Positions 1 to 5,732 of a stretch of DNA of 10,669 nucleotides are shown here, piece after piece. The stretch's first letter is position 1, and the number at the start of each line of letters is the position of its first letter. The stretch lies in the NCBI GenBank assembly GCA_964475945.1, contig CAYYYF010000024.1:1-10669 (forward strand), in the 5' to 3' direction. This DNA is from JBBIQH01 sp964475945 (GTDB taxonomy: Archaea; Thermoproteota; Nitrososphaeria; Nitrososphaerales; Nitrosocaldaceae). Made by a program: the position numbers and the translations under genes. The notes beneath the pieces were generated by a model. It saw only the letters and a list, made by a program, of their open reading frames with translations, did not search any database and was not told the DNA's origin.

Positions 1-1
1 T

Positions 2-673
2 ACCAATAATAAATTCATAGTAGCAAGTAATAATGATGATAAAGAATTTGATATTAATAATAATGAAAGAATTAACAGAAGGTTAAGATTAGTTCAAAGG
101 AGATTAGCAAGAAGGAATAAAGGCTCTAATAATTACAATAAGGCAAAGAATAGATTACAGATAATTCATGAAAGGATAGAGAGAAGGAGGAAAGATTTAC
201 TACATAAATTATCAAGGTATTATGCTAGATACAATATAGTAATGGTAGAGGATTTAAATGTTAAGGATATGTTAGAAGATGAACAATTGCAAAGAGGTAA
301 TAATACATTGCATAGGAATATTGCTAATAAAGCATTTAATAGATTTATACAGTTACTCTCCTATAAAACAAAAGTAATAAAGGTTGATCCTAAATACACT
401 ACTAAAGAATGCTATAGATGTAGTAATATTGAAAATAACATGCCCTTAAACAAAAGGATATTTAAATACAGTAAATGTGGTTTAGTAATAGATAGAGATA
501 GGAATGGTTCTTTAAACATATTGAAGAAGGGATTAATGAAATTAGGATTATTAGAAGAAATAATAATAACAACAACAATATTACCTACCCTAGGAGCTAG
601 GGGAAGTTACGCTTGGGGAGACTTTAAGTTAAAGTCTATGAACCAAGAAGCCTCACCCTTTAGGGTGGGGTAG
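2..673 (+). CDS. tnpB: TnpB, RNA-guided nuclease of an IS200/IS605 element, C-terminal part, zinc ribbon damaged
   Basis: The frame is open from the window edge to the stop at 671-673, so the ATG at 242 is internal and the true start is upstream. TnpB is an omega-RNA-guided DNA nuclease with a split RuvC domain and a zinc ribbon. The first visible residues (TNNKFIV) appear to lie just after the RuvC-I aspartate. An Arg/Lys-rich helical stretch follows (INRRLRLVQRRLARR...), then RuvC-II (IVMVEDLNV, Glu codon 248-250), CYRC at 410-421, and the DRDRN motif of RuvC-III. Two things look wrong. The second zinc knuckle reads FKYSKCG, with TAC (467-469) where Cys is expected. The segment between LSYK and VIKVDPKYT also seems about six residues shorter than in relatives I recall. 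The C-terminal tail ending ASPFRVG is typical of archaeal members. The protein is probably decaying but the frame is intact. Confidence 0.85.
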   Translation, partial: TNNKFIVASNNDDKEFDINNNERINRRLRLVQRRLARRNKGSNNYNKAKNRLQIIHERIERRRKDLLHKLSRYYARYNIVMVEDLNVKDMLEDEQLQRGNNTLHRNIANKAFNRFIQLLSYKTKVIKVDPKYTTKECYRCSNIENNMPLNKRIFKYSKCGLVIDRDRNGSLNILKKGLMKLGLLEEIIITTTILPTLGARGSYAWGDFKLKSMNQEASPFRVG

Positions 674-678
674 CTCAC
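585..678 (+). ncRNA. Candidate omega RNA (reRNA) scaffold overlapping the tnpB 3' end
   Basis: Three hairpins follow one another within less than 100 bases, all inside the tnpB reading frame. The first is CCCTAG-GAG-CTAGGG at 588-602. The second is GACTTT-AAGTT-AAAGTC at 620-636. The third is CCTCACCC-TTTA-GGGTGGGG at 651-670. They are much richer in G/C than the gene around them. IS200/IS605 tnpB genes are known to give a non-coding RNA from the 3' end of the gene and the right end of the element, with the guide taken from the flank just beyond the right end. If the right end is at 678, the guide would start at 679 (ATAAAATGACTCATATAACC). The 5' limit and expression of the RNA are not visible from sequence. 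Confidence 0.5.
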
Positions 679-703
679 ATAAAATGACTCATATAACCTA
701 TCT

Positions 704-1870
704 ATGGTTGATTACGATGTTATTGTAGTAGGAGGTAGCATATCTGGACTACTTGCGGCAAGGGAATCAGCAGCCAAGGGCTTATCTGTTCTTGTGCTAG
801 AGGAGGATGCAGAGATAGGCACGCCAGAGCACTGCGGTGGCTTATTGAGCATGAATGCCCTCAAGGAGATACTTGGTTACATACCAGAGGATATAATACT
901 CAATAGGATAAAACATGCTACCATAAGGGTACTGGATACAATGCTAAGGATAGATGCATCAAGGCAAGGAGTAATTGCTATAGATAGAAGGGGTTTGGAT
1001 AAGCATATAGCAATACAGGCAAGGAGCAAAGGCGCAGATATAATGCTCATGTCCCATGTTACATCATTCAAGGACTATGATGATCACGTGCAGGTATATA
1101 CAAGAAGATGCTCATTCACATGCAAGGTTATGGTAGATGCTAGGGGATGCAATGTTCTAGCAGGGAAGGGTAATGGCTTCTTGCCATCTGCACAGTATGA
1201 GGTTAGTGCAGAACTTCCAGATGACGTTTATGTGCATATAGATCAGTGCTTATACCCAGGGTTCTTTGCTTGGGTTATACCAGATGGTAAGGGCAGGTAT
1301 AGAGTTGGCGTTGCTGGCAAGGGTATAAATGTTAATGGGAGGCTTGAGCATTTCCTAGCATCCATAGGTAAGCATGTAGTGCTAAGGAAGGTATATGCGC
1401 CTATATGGGTTGATGGGCCGCAAAGGCCTTTTATACAAGGCAATAGAATAGTAAGGGTAGGAGATGCTGCTGGACAGAGCAAACCTACAACGGCTGGAGG
1501 CATATATACATCAGGGATGGGTGGAATTATAGCAGGTAGGGCTATAGGTGATGCATTAATAAGCAATGAGTATAGCATTATAAGAAGGTATGAGAGTGAG
1601 TGGTTAAGATGTTTTGGTGATGAATTCCAGAGGATGCTCATACTTAGAAGGTTATTTGAGAGGTTAGATAACAAGGCTATAGAGAAGATGCTTAAGGTTA
1701 TGAGTAACTACATAGAGGATATATCCCTGAGTAGTGACTTTGATTTCCATTCATATGCATTGATCAAGGTTATAAGGCATAGAGATCTACTTTCACTAGC
1801 AAAGGCTATCCTTGGTAATGAGGTAAGGAGGTTCTTTGGTATGCATAAAGATATACAGGATTATACCTAA
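704..1870 (+). CDS. Geranylgeranyl reductase family FAD-dependent oxidoreductase
   Basis: A 388-residue flavoprotein of the geranylgeranyl reductase family, which saturates double bonds of isoprenoid chains; in archaea the usual substrates are geranylgeranyl chains of membrane lipids or quinone side chains. The N-terminal Rossmann motif is VVGGSISG (8-15), with Ser in place of the third glycine of GxGxxG. The Cys-containing HCGG (43-46) matches the conserved cysteine of the family. YPGFFAWVIP (184-193) matches the substrate-pocket YxWxFP-type motif, and GDAAG (253-257) is the second FAD motif. Length is normal. The ATG has no Shine-Dalgarno motif. The IS right end lies about 25 bases upstream, so the native promoter may be displaced or replaced; ATAAAA at 679-684 is a possible TATA box. 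Family assignment is firm, but the exact substrate cannot be read from sequence. Confidence 0.88.
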   Translation: MVDYDVIVVGGSISGLLAARESAAKGLSVLVLEEDAEIGTPEHCGGLLSMNALKEILGYIPEDIILNRIKHATIRVLDTMLRIDASRQGVIAIDRRGLDKHIAIQARSKGADIMLMSHVTSFKDYDDHVQVYTRRCSFTCKVMVDARGCNVLAGKGNGFLPSAQYEVSAELPDDVYVHIDQCLYPGFFAWVIPDGKGRYRVGVAGKGINVNGRLEHFLASIGKHVVLRKVYAPIWVDGPQRPFIQGNRIVRVGDAAGQSKPTTAGGIYTSGMGGIIAGRAIGDALISNEYSIIRRYESEWLRCFGDEFQRMLILRRLFERLDNKAIEKMLKVMSNYIEDISLSSDFDFHSYALIKVIRHRDLLSLAKAILGNEVRRFFGMHKDIQDYT

Positions 1871-1873
1871 AGA

Positions 1874-1882
1874 TATAAATTA
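1874..1882 (+). promoter_or_regulatory. TATA box of the zinc-ribbon/EF-1beta/CDC48 operon
   Basis: TATAAATTA lies in the 37-base gap between the reductase gene and the zinc-ribbon gene, centred about 30 bases before the ATG at 1908. That places transcription initiation at or a few bases before the start codon. No Shine-Dalgarno motif precedes this ATG, which fits a leaderless or very short-leader mRNA for the first gene of the operon. Confidence 0.55.
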
Positions 1883-1907
1883 GATTTAACGCTAAGGCTA
1901 GCAGTAT

Positions 1908-2087
1908 ATGCAGAGAGTAATAGAGTTACCTGTATGCGTATCATGTAGGCGGGTTATAATGCCTAATGATAAATCTGTAAAGTTCTACTGCCCAAGGTGT
2001 GTAGAGCAGCTCATATGGAGGTGTGAGTACTGCAGAGAGTTTGCTAGAGTATATACATGTAGTAAGTGTGGCTTTGAAGGTCCATAG
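1908..2087 (+). CDS. Small zinc-ribbon RNA-binding protein (COG2888 / HVO_2753 type)
   Basis: A 59-residue protein with four CxxC knuckles: CVSC (10-13), CPRC (28-31), CEYC (39-42) and CSKC (51-54), ending in GFEGP. Spacing and the FYCPRC...WRCEYCRE...CSKCGFEGP pattern match the archaeal zinc-ribbon family predicted to bind RNA and act in translation; such genes are known next to EF-1beta in archaea. Two zinc ions, one per pair of knuckles, are likely. The ATG at 1908 is chosen because a later one at 1959 would lose the first knuckle, and because the TATA box is 30 bases upstream. It leads the operon; EF-1beta follows after 12 bases. Its molecular role remains a prediction. Confidence 0.87.
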   Translation: MQRVIELPVCVSCRRVIMPNDKSVKFYCPRCVEQLIWRCEYCREFARVYTCSKCGFEGP

Positions 2088-2090
2088 CAA

Positions 2091-2096
2091 GGTGAT
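2091..2096 (+). promoter_or_regulatory. Ribosome-binding site of EF-1beta
   Basis: GGTGAT, complementary to the conserved 3' end of archaeal 16S rRNA (AUCACC), stands three bases before the ATG at 2100. The same motif and spacing recur before the last gene of this operon. Confidence 0.65.
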
Positions 2097-2099
2097 ATT

Positions 2100-2369
2100 A
2101 TGGGCAAGTTGATAGCAAGGGTTAAGGTACTCCCTAGTGATATTAACATTAACCTAGATGATCTTGCTAAGAGTATAGGAGCAAATGGTATTACAGTAAA
2201 GAGGTATAGCAAGGAACCTATAGCATTTGGTATAAGTGCATTGATTCTTGATATAGTACTTGATGAGGATACTGCAGATACAGATGCAATAGAGATAAGG
2301 CTTAAAGGGTTTGATGGTGTAAGCGAGGTAGAGGTAGTAAGCATGAGCAGAGAGTCAGCAAGGCTATGA
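2100..2369 (+). CDS. Archaeal elongation factor 1-beta (aEF-1B), nucleotide exchange factor
   Basis: An 89-residue protein matching archaeal EF-1beta, which exchanges GDP for GTP on EF-1alpha so it can bind aminoacyl-tRNA again. Archaeal forms are about 90 residues long and consist of the exchange domain alone. Visible family features are the opening beta strand MGKLIARVKVLPSD, the central EPIAFGISALILDIVLDED and the C-terminal KGFDGVSEVEVVSMSR, as expected for the alpha/beta sandwich. The start is set by the GGTGAT site three bases upstream. The stop TGA is followed by one base and then the CDC48 ATG, so translation of the two genes is probably coupled. Identification is firm. Confidence 0.93.
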   Translation: MGKLIARVKVLPSDININLDDLAKSIGANGITVKRYSKEPIAFGISALILDIVLDEDTADTDAIEIRLKGFDGVSEVEVVSMSRESARL

Positions 2370-2370
2370 T

Positions 2371-4539
2371 ATGAAGAGGATACTTGAGCCTATACAACTC
2401 AGGGTAGCAGAGGCAAAGGCAAGAGATGTAGGTAAGAGAAGGGCTAGGGTAAGTAATACTATCCTTGAGATGCTCCAAGCAGCTTCTGGTGATATAATTG
2501 AGTTGATAGGTAAGAGGAGTACTGTAGCAGTAGTATGGCCTGATGATGATATTGATGATAACACGATAAGGATAGATGGGCAGATAAGGAAGAATGCTGG
2601 AGTAAGCATAAACGATACCATATTGGTTAGGAGGGCTGAGCCTAAGGCTGCTAGGAGTGTTATCCTCATTCCACTTAACACAAAGATGAGTGTAGATAAG
2701 GATTTTACAGAGTTCGTTAAGAACAGGTTAAAGTGCATGCCATTGGTTGAGGGTGATGAGATCTCTGTTATAATCCTTGGCAGTTCCATAGACTTCAAGG
2801 TAAGCAAGGTTACACCAAAGGCCATAGTAAGGGTTGAACCTACAACAAAGCTAAGTATACATGCTAGTGGTGCAATAGAAAAGAAGCCAAGAGTAACGTA
2901 TGAGGATATAGGTGGGTTAAGGAGCCAGATAGAGAGGCTTAGGGAGATAGTAGAATTGCCTCTAAGGCACCCAGAGGTATTCCAGAGGTTAGGCATAGAG
3001 CCCCCAACTGGTATATTGCTTTATGGTCCTCCAGGATGTGGAAAAACTCTTATAGCAAAGGCATTGGCAAGTGAGGCAGAGGCTAACTTCTTCTCAATAA
3101 ATGGGCCTGAGATAATGAATAAGTACTATGGTGAAACAGAAGCAAGGTTAAGGGAGATATTCAAGGAGGCTAGGGAGAAGGCACCAAGCATAATATTCAT
3201 AGATGAGATAGATGCTATTGCACCAAAGAGGGAGGATGTCTTTGGTGATGTAGAGAAGAGGGTGGTTGCACAGTTACTAGCATTAATGGATGGACTAATG
3301 GATAGAGGCAATGTTATAGTCATAGGGGCTACAAATAGGCCTGAGAGTGTAGACTCTGCATTAAGGAGACCTGGTAGGTTCGATAGGGAGATTGAGATAG
3401 GAGTTCCAAATGCCGAGGGTAGATTTGAGATACTCCAGATACATACTAGAGGTATGCCACTAGAGGAGTCTGTTAACCTTAAGAAGCTGGCATCAGAGCT
3501 CCATGGCTATACAGGTGCAGATATAAAGGCATTATGCAGAGAAGCAGCTATGAAGGCACTAAGAAGATACTTACCAGAGATAGACCTTGAGAGCGATAAC
3601 ATACCACCAGATGTGCTGGATAAGATGGTTATAACTAGCAAGGACTTCTACGATGCTATGAAGGAGATAGTTCCCACTGCCCTTAGGGAGTTCTATGTAG
3701 AGAGCCAGAAGGTAGGGTGGAGTGATATAGGTGGATTACATGAGGCTAAGAGGATACTCTACGATAACATAGTAAAGGCAATCAATGAGTATGAGAGGTT
3801 TGAGGCTATGGGTATAACACCATCAAAGGGAGCATTGCTCTATGGACCATCTGGTTGTGGTAAGACATTACTTGCTTTAGCATTGGCTAATGAGAGCAAT
3901 GCAAATGCTATAAGGGTTAAGGGACCAGAGATACTAAGCAAATGGGTTGGGGAGAGCGAGAAGGCAATAAGGGATATATACAAGAAGGCTAGGGCATCTG
4001 CACCATGCATAGTTATATTTGATGAGATAGATGCTATAGCAAGGAGTAGGGCTGACTTAGAGGGCTCTGAGGTTACTGATAGGGTATTGAGTCAATTACT
4101 AACTGAGATAGATGGTGTTAACATAAAGGGTGTTGTAACCATAGGAATAACAAACAGACCAGACCTTATAGATGCCTCACTCCTTAGACCAGGTAGGCTT
4201 GATCTTATTGTGTATGTTAAACCCCCAAATAGAGAGGAGAGGCTTGAGATACTTAAGATAATAACCAAGAGAATGCCTATAGCAGATGATGTTAACCTTA
4301 GTGCTATAGCAGACTCTACAGATGGCTATACAGGTGCAGATCTTAATGCGCTCTGCAGGGAAGCAGCAATAAATGCTATGAGGGAGGATAGAAGCATAAT
4401 ATATGCTAAAGACTTCGAGCATGCATTAAAGCATGTTAGAGCATCCATAACTCCTCAGATAGAGAGTTGGTATGAGAGTATAAGCAAGAGTGTAACCTAT
4501 GCCATGCCAAAGAGGGTAGATAAGACATTCTATGGGTGA
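2371..4539 (+). CDS. CDC48/VAT-type double-ring AAA+ ATPase
   Basis: A 722-residue AAA+ unfoldase with the layout of CDC48/p97/VAT. The N-domain (about 1-170) has a double-psi barrel beginning LRVAEAKARDVGKRRARVS. D1 has Walker A GPPGCGKT (219-226), pore loop KYYGETE (251-257), Walker B IIFIDE (274-279) and arginine-finger region RRPGRFDRE (332-340). D2 has Walker A GPSGCGKT (492-499), Ser replacing the usual second Pro, pore loop KWVGESE, Walker B IVIFDE (547-552), sensor-1 TNRPD and LRPGRLD (605-611). All catalytic Lys, Asp-Glu and Arg residues are present in both rings. The protein unfolds substrates for degradation or complex disassembly in the cytoplasm. The last residues, F-Y-G, fit the hydrophobic-Tyr-X motif that AAA+ partners insert into the 20S proteasome. 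It lies one base after EF-1beta and overlaps the ribosome-binding site of the next gene. Confidence 0.96.
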   Translation: MKRILEPIQLRVAEAKARDVGKRRARVSNTILEMLQAASGDIIELIGKRSTVAVVWPDDDIDDNTIRIDGQIRKNAGVSINDTILVRRAEPKAARSVILIPLNTKMSVDKDFTEFVKNRLKCMPLVEGDEISVIILGSSIDFKVSKVTPKAIVRVEPTTKLSIHASGAIEKKPRVTYEDIGGLRSQIERLREIVELPLRHPEVFQRLGIEPPTGILLYGPPGCGKTLIAKALASEAEANFFSINGPEIMNKYYGETEARLREIFKEAREKAPSIIFIDEIDAIAPKREDVFGDVEKRVVAQLLALMDGLMDRGNVIVIGATNRPESVDSALRRPGRFDREIEIGVPNAEGRFEILQIHTRGMPLEESVNLKKLASELHGYTGADIKALCREAAMKALRRYLPEIDLESDNIPPDVLDKMVITSKDFYDAMKEIVPTALREFYVESQKVGWSDIGGLHEAKRILYDNIVKAINEYERFEAMGITPSKGALLYGPSGCGKTLLALALANESNANAIRVKGPEILSKWVGESEKAIRDIYKKARASAPCIVIFDEIDAIARSRADLEGSEVTDRVLSQLLTEIDGVNIKGVVTIGITNRPDLIDASLLRPGRLDLIVYVKPPNREERLEILKIITKRMPIADDVNLSAIADSTDGYTGADLNALCREAAINAMREDRSIIYAKDFEHALKHVRASITPQIESWYESISKSVTYAMPKRVDKTFYG

Positions 4540-4540
4540 T
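4535..4540 (+). promoter_or_regulatory. Ribosome-binding site deciding the start of the 4544 gene
   Basis: GGTGAT contains the TGA stop of CDC48 and lies three bases before the ATG at 4544, exactly the geometry seen before EF-1beta. It therefore favours 4544 over the in-frame ATG at 4532, and it couples the gene to the end of CDC48. Confidence 0.6.
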
Positions 4541-4543
4541 ACT

Positions 4544-4804
4544 ATGGGCAAGGGTATACCATTAAGGAATATAGTATATGAGAAGATAGTGCAGCATAAG
4601 ACCATGACAGATGGTGAGTTATTAAACCTGCTTGAGAAGGAGGGTGTTGAGGTCACTGAGGCAAGGTTGAATAAGGTACTCTTGGACCTTGAGATACTTG
4701 GGTTTATAAGGGTAGGTTGGATAACAAAGGATAAGAGGAGAGTAGAGTATAGGGAGAGGAAGGATGAAGAGAGGAAGGAGTTGATTGATGAGAATAAAAT
4801 ATGA
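4544..4804 (+). CDS. Small winged-helix-like protein, function unknown
   Basis: An 86-residue protein that I do not recognise as a named gene. Residues about 5-60 look like a winged helix: RNIVYEKIVQHKTMTDGELLNLLEK, then VEVTEARLNKVLLDLEILGFIRVGWI with the recognition-helix pattern and a short beta wing ending RRVEYRE. The last ~18 residues are strongly charged (RKDEERKELIDENKI). It is the final gene of the operon with EF-1beta and CDC48, and its ribosome-binding site overlaps the CDC48 stop, so the two products are likely made together. It could be a DNA-binding regulator or, since winged helices also bind proteins, a CDC48 adaptor. Both roles are inference. The start at 4544 is chosen over 4532 because of the GGTGAT site. 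Confidence 0.75.
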   Translation: MGKGIPLRNIVYEKIVQHKTMTDGELLNLLEKEGVEVTEARLNKVLLDLEILGFIRVGWITKDKRRVEYRERKDEERKELIDENKI

Positions 4805-4805
4805 T

Positions 4806-5687
4806 TTAAGGTAGTAATGGAATATAGTATATCTGATCAAGCATAAGTGCTATGAATACTATTGCTAGGTATGGACTTGATAGCTTGTATGTCTTCCATG
4901 CAACCTCCTTGCTTGTATATCTCATAAGCCTAGCATTGTAGTTAAGTAGCATAGCACCTGCTAAAACTGCTCCTATAAGGTATATTAAGCCTAAGCCAAA
5001 GAATGCTACTGCTATTGAGTATGGTACAAGTATAAGTGTATTAACCATTATGTACTCTGCTGCCTTCTTATCACCAACCAATACAGGTAGCATAGGTACC
5101 CTAGCAGTTGCATACTCCTCCCTACCTACTATTGATAGGCACCAGAAGTGTGTTGGTGTCCATAGGAATACTATAAACCCTACTAGTAGCCCTAGGGGAT
5201 CTATGTTGTTTGTTGCGGTAAACCAGCCAGCATAGGATGCAGATGAGCCAGCAAACCCACCTATTACTATATTTGATGTATGCCTTCTCTTTAAGCATAG
5301 AGTATATACTACTACATAAAAGATTATCCCTAATGCTATAAAGAAGGCAGCAATTACATTTAGTGTAAATACTGCTATAGCAACAGATGCTATGCTCATA
5401 AGCAGACCATAGATTAATGCATATTTAGCAGCAAGCAAACCTTTAGGTAATGGTCTATTGCTAGTCCTCTTCATCAATGGATCTATATCTCTATCATAGT
5501 AGTGGTTCAATGCACTTGAACCCATGGATGCCATGCTACCTGTTAAGAGTAGGAATGTTAGATGCCAAGGATCTATGCTCCCTTTACCTGCTGCTACAAA
5601 CGAGGTTACAGCAACAAGGTTAAGTACTGCTACTATCCTAAGCTTAGAGATTGCAAGGTACTCCCTTACTCCCAACTTAATTAGCAT
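4806..5687 (-). CDS. ctaB: Protoheme IX farnesyltransferase (heme O synthase)
   Basis: A 293-residue integral membrane prenyltransferase of the UbiA superfamily that attaches a farnesyl (or, in some archaea, geranylgeranyl) group to heme B, giving heme O for heme-copper oxidases. The first Asp-rich site is NHYYDRDIDPLMKRT (61-75) followed by NRPLP; D65 and D69 bind the magnesium-diphosphate. The second site, REEYATARVPMLP (189-201), and LWTPTHFW (175-182) are the heme O synthase signatures that separate it from other UbiA proteins. About eight to nine hydrophobic segments span the sequence. Length is normal. A stop codon in frame shortly upstream fixes the start region. Its stop is one base from the stop of the convergent 4544 gene, and the divergent regulator at 5733 shares its upstream region. 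Its presence implies an aerobic heme-copper oxidase elsewhere in the genome. Confidence 0.92.
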   Translation of the reverse strand: MLIKLGVREYLAISKLRIVAVLNLVAVTSFVAAGKGSIDPWHLTFLLLTGSMASMGSSALNHYYDRDIDPLMKRTSNRPLPKGLLAAKYALIYGLLMSIASVAIAVFTLNVIAAFFIALGIIFYVVVYTLCLKRRHTSNIVIGGFAGSSASYAGWFTATNNIDPLGLLVGFIVFLWTPTHFWCLSIVGREEYATARVPMLPVLVGDKKAAEYIMVNTLILVPYSIAVAFFGLGLIYLIGAVLAGAMLLNYNARLMRYTSKEVAWKTYKLSSPYLAIVFIALMLDQIYYIPLLP

Positions 5688-5701
5688 TACCGCTGCTAAG
5701 A

Positions 5702-5724
5702 TTTAATTGTTGATGTATTATATA
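5702..5724. promoter_or_regulatory. Divergent promoter region between ctaB and the 5733 regulator
   Basis: The two genes start 45 bases apart on opposite strands. On the minus strand TATATAATA (5716-5724) is centred about 33 bases before the ctaB ATG. On the plus strand TTTAATT (5702-5708) is centred about 28 bases before the ATG at 5733. Both fit archaeal TATA boxes with short or no leader, and they interleave, so the two polymerase complexes could hardly bind at once. Assignment is by position and composition only. Confidence 0.4.
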
Positions 5725-5732
5725 CATTATCT

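Larger units (their letters stand above)
1..678 (+). mobile_element. Right-hand part of an IS200/IS605-type (tnpB-bearing) insertion element
   Basis: This segment holds the 3' part of a tnpB gene and ends in a strong hairpin (651-670) followed by TAGCTCAC, the usual layout of an IS200/IS605 right end. The left end, and any tnpA, lie outside the window. Base composition differs sharply from the flank: bases 1-60 have 11 G/C of 60, whereas 3001-3060 in the CDC48 gene have 26 of 60. The right boundary is inferred: TCAC at 675-678 is a plausible cleavage tetranucleotide, but without an empty site it could be off by several bases. No terminal inverted repeat or target duplication is expected for this family. 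Confidence 0.75.

Noticed and set aside
559..581. TAA/CAA triplet run as a microsatellite of interest
   Set aside because: It encodes Ile and Thr runs in a variable linker of TnpB and is short; likely simple drift in an A/T-rich element.
242..673. ATG at 242 as the start of the transposase gene
   Set aside because: The frame is open back to the window edge, and upstream codons encode typical TnpB sequence, so 242 is internal.
1243..1674. 143-codon open frame on the minus strand
   Set aside because: It is antisense to the conserved core of the geranylgeranyl-reductase-family gene, with no independent support.
2364..2996. 210-codon open frame on the minus strand
   Set aside because: It is antisense to the N-terminal part of CDC48, with low-complexity Ser/Leu/Ile translation and no family motif; a shadow of the real gene.
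4532..4546. ATG at 4532 as the start of the small winged-helix gene
   Set aside because: The ATG at 4544 has GGTGAT at the same three-base spacing as EF-1beta; 4532 has no such site and lies inside the CDC48 end.
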